Below, piece by piece: positions 63,351 to 64,000 of a DNA stretch of 64,000 nucleotides. The notes under the pieces are model-generated. The model was not told where the DNA came from. It searched no databases and saw nothing but the letters and a program-made list of their open reading frames with translations. The DNA comes from Salegentibacter sp. 24 (lineage in GTDB: Bacteria > Bacteroidota > Bacteroidia > Flavobacteriales > Flavobacteriaceae), in NCBI RefSeq assembly GCF_004362395.1, contig NZ_SNWE01000006.1, positions 1 to 64,000 of the forward strand, given 5' to 3'. The translations under genes and the position numbers were made by a program. Within the stretch, counting starts at the first letter, position 1. Every line of letters starts with the position of its first letter.

Positions 63351-64000
63351 TCATGCTTTGAATTTTCGGTATTTAGCCAGCATAAATACATATATACTGT
63401 AACACACAAAACCTGCTGCAACTAATCCCATCAGCCACGAACCATATTGAGATTCCTGTAAAAAAGAGAAGGCATCAGCTGTTCCTTTTATATTGGAAGT
63501 GTTTGATGCCAGGGCTGCTCTGATAAAAATATAAGCCAGAACTCCGAAAATAATTCCACGGGCTATTAAGCCAAGATAACCGGTATTTTTAATTGTTTTT
63601 CGTTTTTTTTCATCCCCGATGGAATCATATCCAAAATCTTTTAAAAATTCTTTTGATTTAGCTTTTTTGAACTGGGCAATACTTGCGATAATAAGACCTA
63701 TCCCTATAATTGCAAAAACAACGACCCCAAGGGTTCCGGTAAGAACCTGGCCACCGGAGCCTCCAGAAGAACCGGCATTGATAAGTCTCATAAAAGCGAA
63801 AATAGCAAGACCAAGATATAAAAACGCACTGATGAAATAAGCTGCGCGTTTCCCTTTTCCATTCTTATCATCTCCAATATTTTCAGGATCCTGGATAGAC
63901 TGAATAAAACGCCATGCGGAATAACAAAGCAGTCCTATTCCAATTAGAACAAGTAATACATTACCAAAAGCCTGATTTTCTAAAAATTTTATCACCTGTA
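63351..64000 (-). CDS. DUF1206 membrane protein, 5' end cut by window
   Basis: The frame is open to base 64000 and the codons before Ile-Lys-Phe read Gln-Val, so translation starts outside the window and this is a partial gene of about 215 codons. The visible part holds two and a half of the family's repeats, each a pair of membrane helices separated by a basic loop (about 10-28 / 45-65, 85-108 / 130-160, 185-210). GTG 63995 is not a true start. DUF1206 members are small multi-pass proteins without known function. Confidence 0.85.
   Translation of the reverse strand, partial: QVIKFLENQAFGNVLLVLIGIGLLCYSAWRFIQSIQDPENIGDDKNGKGKRAAYFISAFLYLGLAIFAFMRLINAGSSGGSGGQVLTGTLGVVVFAIIGIGLIIASIAQFKKAKSKEFLKDFGYDSIGDEKKRKTIKNTGYLGLIARGIIFGVLAYIFIRAALASNTSNIKGTADAFSFLQESQYGSWLMGLVAAGFVCYSIYVFMLAKYRKFKA

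Noticed and set aside
63996-64000. Full-length reading of the DUF1206 gene from GTG 63995
   Set aside because: The frame is open past 63995 to the window edge (Gln-Val codons), and the family's first repeat is missing, so the gene is partial.

Overview
The window looks like an ordinary chromosomal segment of a Flavobacteriaceae member (Bacteroidota, Gramella/Salegentibacter/Zunongwangia-like; the genus is inferred from general gene content, not proven). Reasons: low GC, AT-rich start regions with little Shine-Dalgarno signal, many promoters with the Bacteroidota -7 motif TAnnTTTG, a fused lpxC-fabZ gene, a fused ccoNO gene, a PorX-type response regulator of type IX secretion, and a long-form HisG. 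I saw no tRNA, rRNA, CRISPR array, insertion sequence or prophage, and no gene-free stretch above 300 bases once the small genes are counted.

Layout. 1-9.5 kb: a cut secreted protein, uvrA, a sigma factor with a structured leader and a 50-residue companion gene, nth, bcp, an alanine-dehydrogenase-like protein with altered active-site residues, and a membrane protein overlapped by a tiny secreted protein. 9.1-11.1 kb: tsaE and porX. 11.2-18.8 kb: an HD hydrolase followed by the lipid A block lpxD, lpxC-fabZ, lpxA, then efp, a second lpxD-like gene, an NTF2-like protein and sucD. 18.8-26.9 kb: M16 peptidase lipoprotein, fabG-like reductase, VWA membrane protein, prohibitin-like protein, serine hydrolase. 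27.0-34.6 kb: the complete histidine operon hisGDCBHAFIE behind a leader peptide with five His codons and a textbook attenuator. 34.6-40.3 kb: HbpS/GlcG-like protein, NYN-domain protein, a baeRF-like release factor relative, a CDF transporter, a DUF1853 protein and an AI-2E family transporter. 40.5-52.1 kb: hemN and a full cbb3 oxidase cluster (ccoI, ccoS, ccoNO, ccoQ, ccoP, ccoG, ccoH, a TauE/SafE-like protein and an overlooked 44-residue membrane protein), then nhaA. 52.3-54.9 kb: corA, a lactonase-like beta propeller, a small lipoprotein. 55.0-58.8 kb: a three-gene operon of a DUF1704 (MATCAP-like) metallopeptidase, an ATP-grasp ligase and an M14-type metallohydrolase. 59.0-64 kb: an EEP-family protein, a mechanosensitive channel, a DUF3817 protein, galE, a Pmp3-family small protein, and a cut DUF1206 protein.

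Three systems stand out. (1) The DUF1704 / ATP-grasp / M14 operon has the same three enzyme types that eukaryotes use to add and remove tubulin tail residues, and may be a bacterial ligation/clipping cycle of unknown substrate. (2) hemN, ccoI, ccoS-NOQP and nhaA share one promoter design: CTGA-N6-TCATATT, exactly 19 bases, then a TAnnTTTG-like -7 box. This suggests a Crp/Fnr-family low-oxygen regulon. (3) The his attenuator can be read in full: leader peptide, protector stem, antiterminator and terminator, with a promoter so close that the leader mRNA would be almost leaderless.
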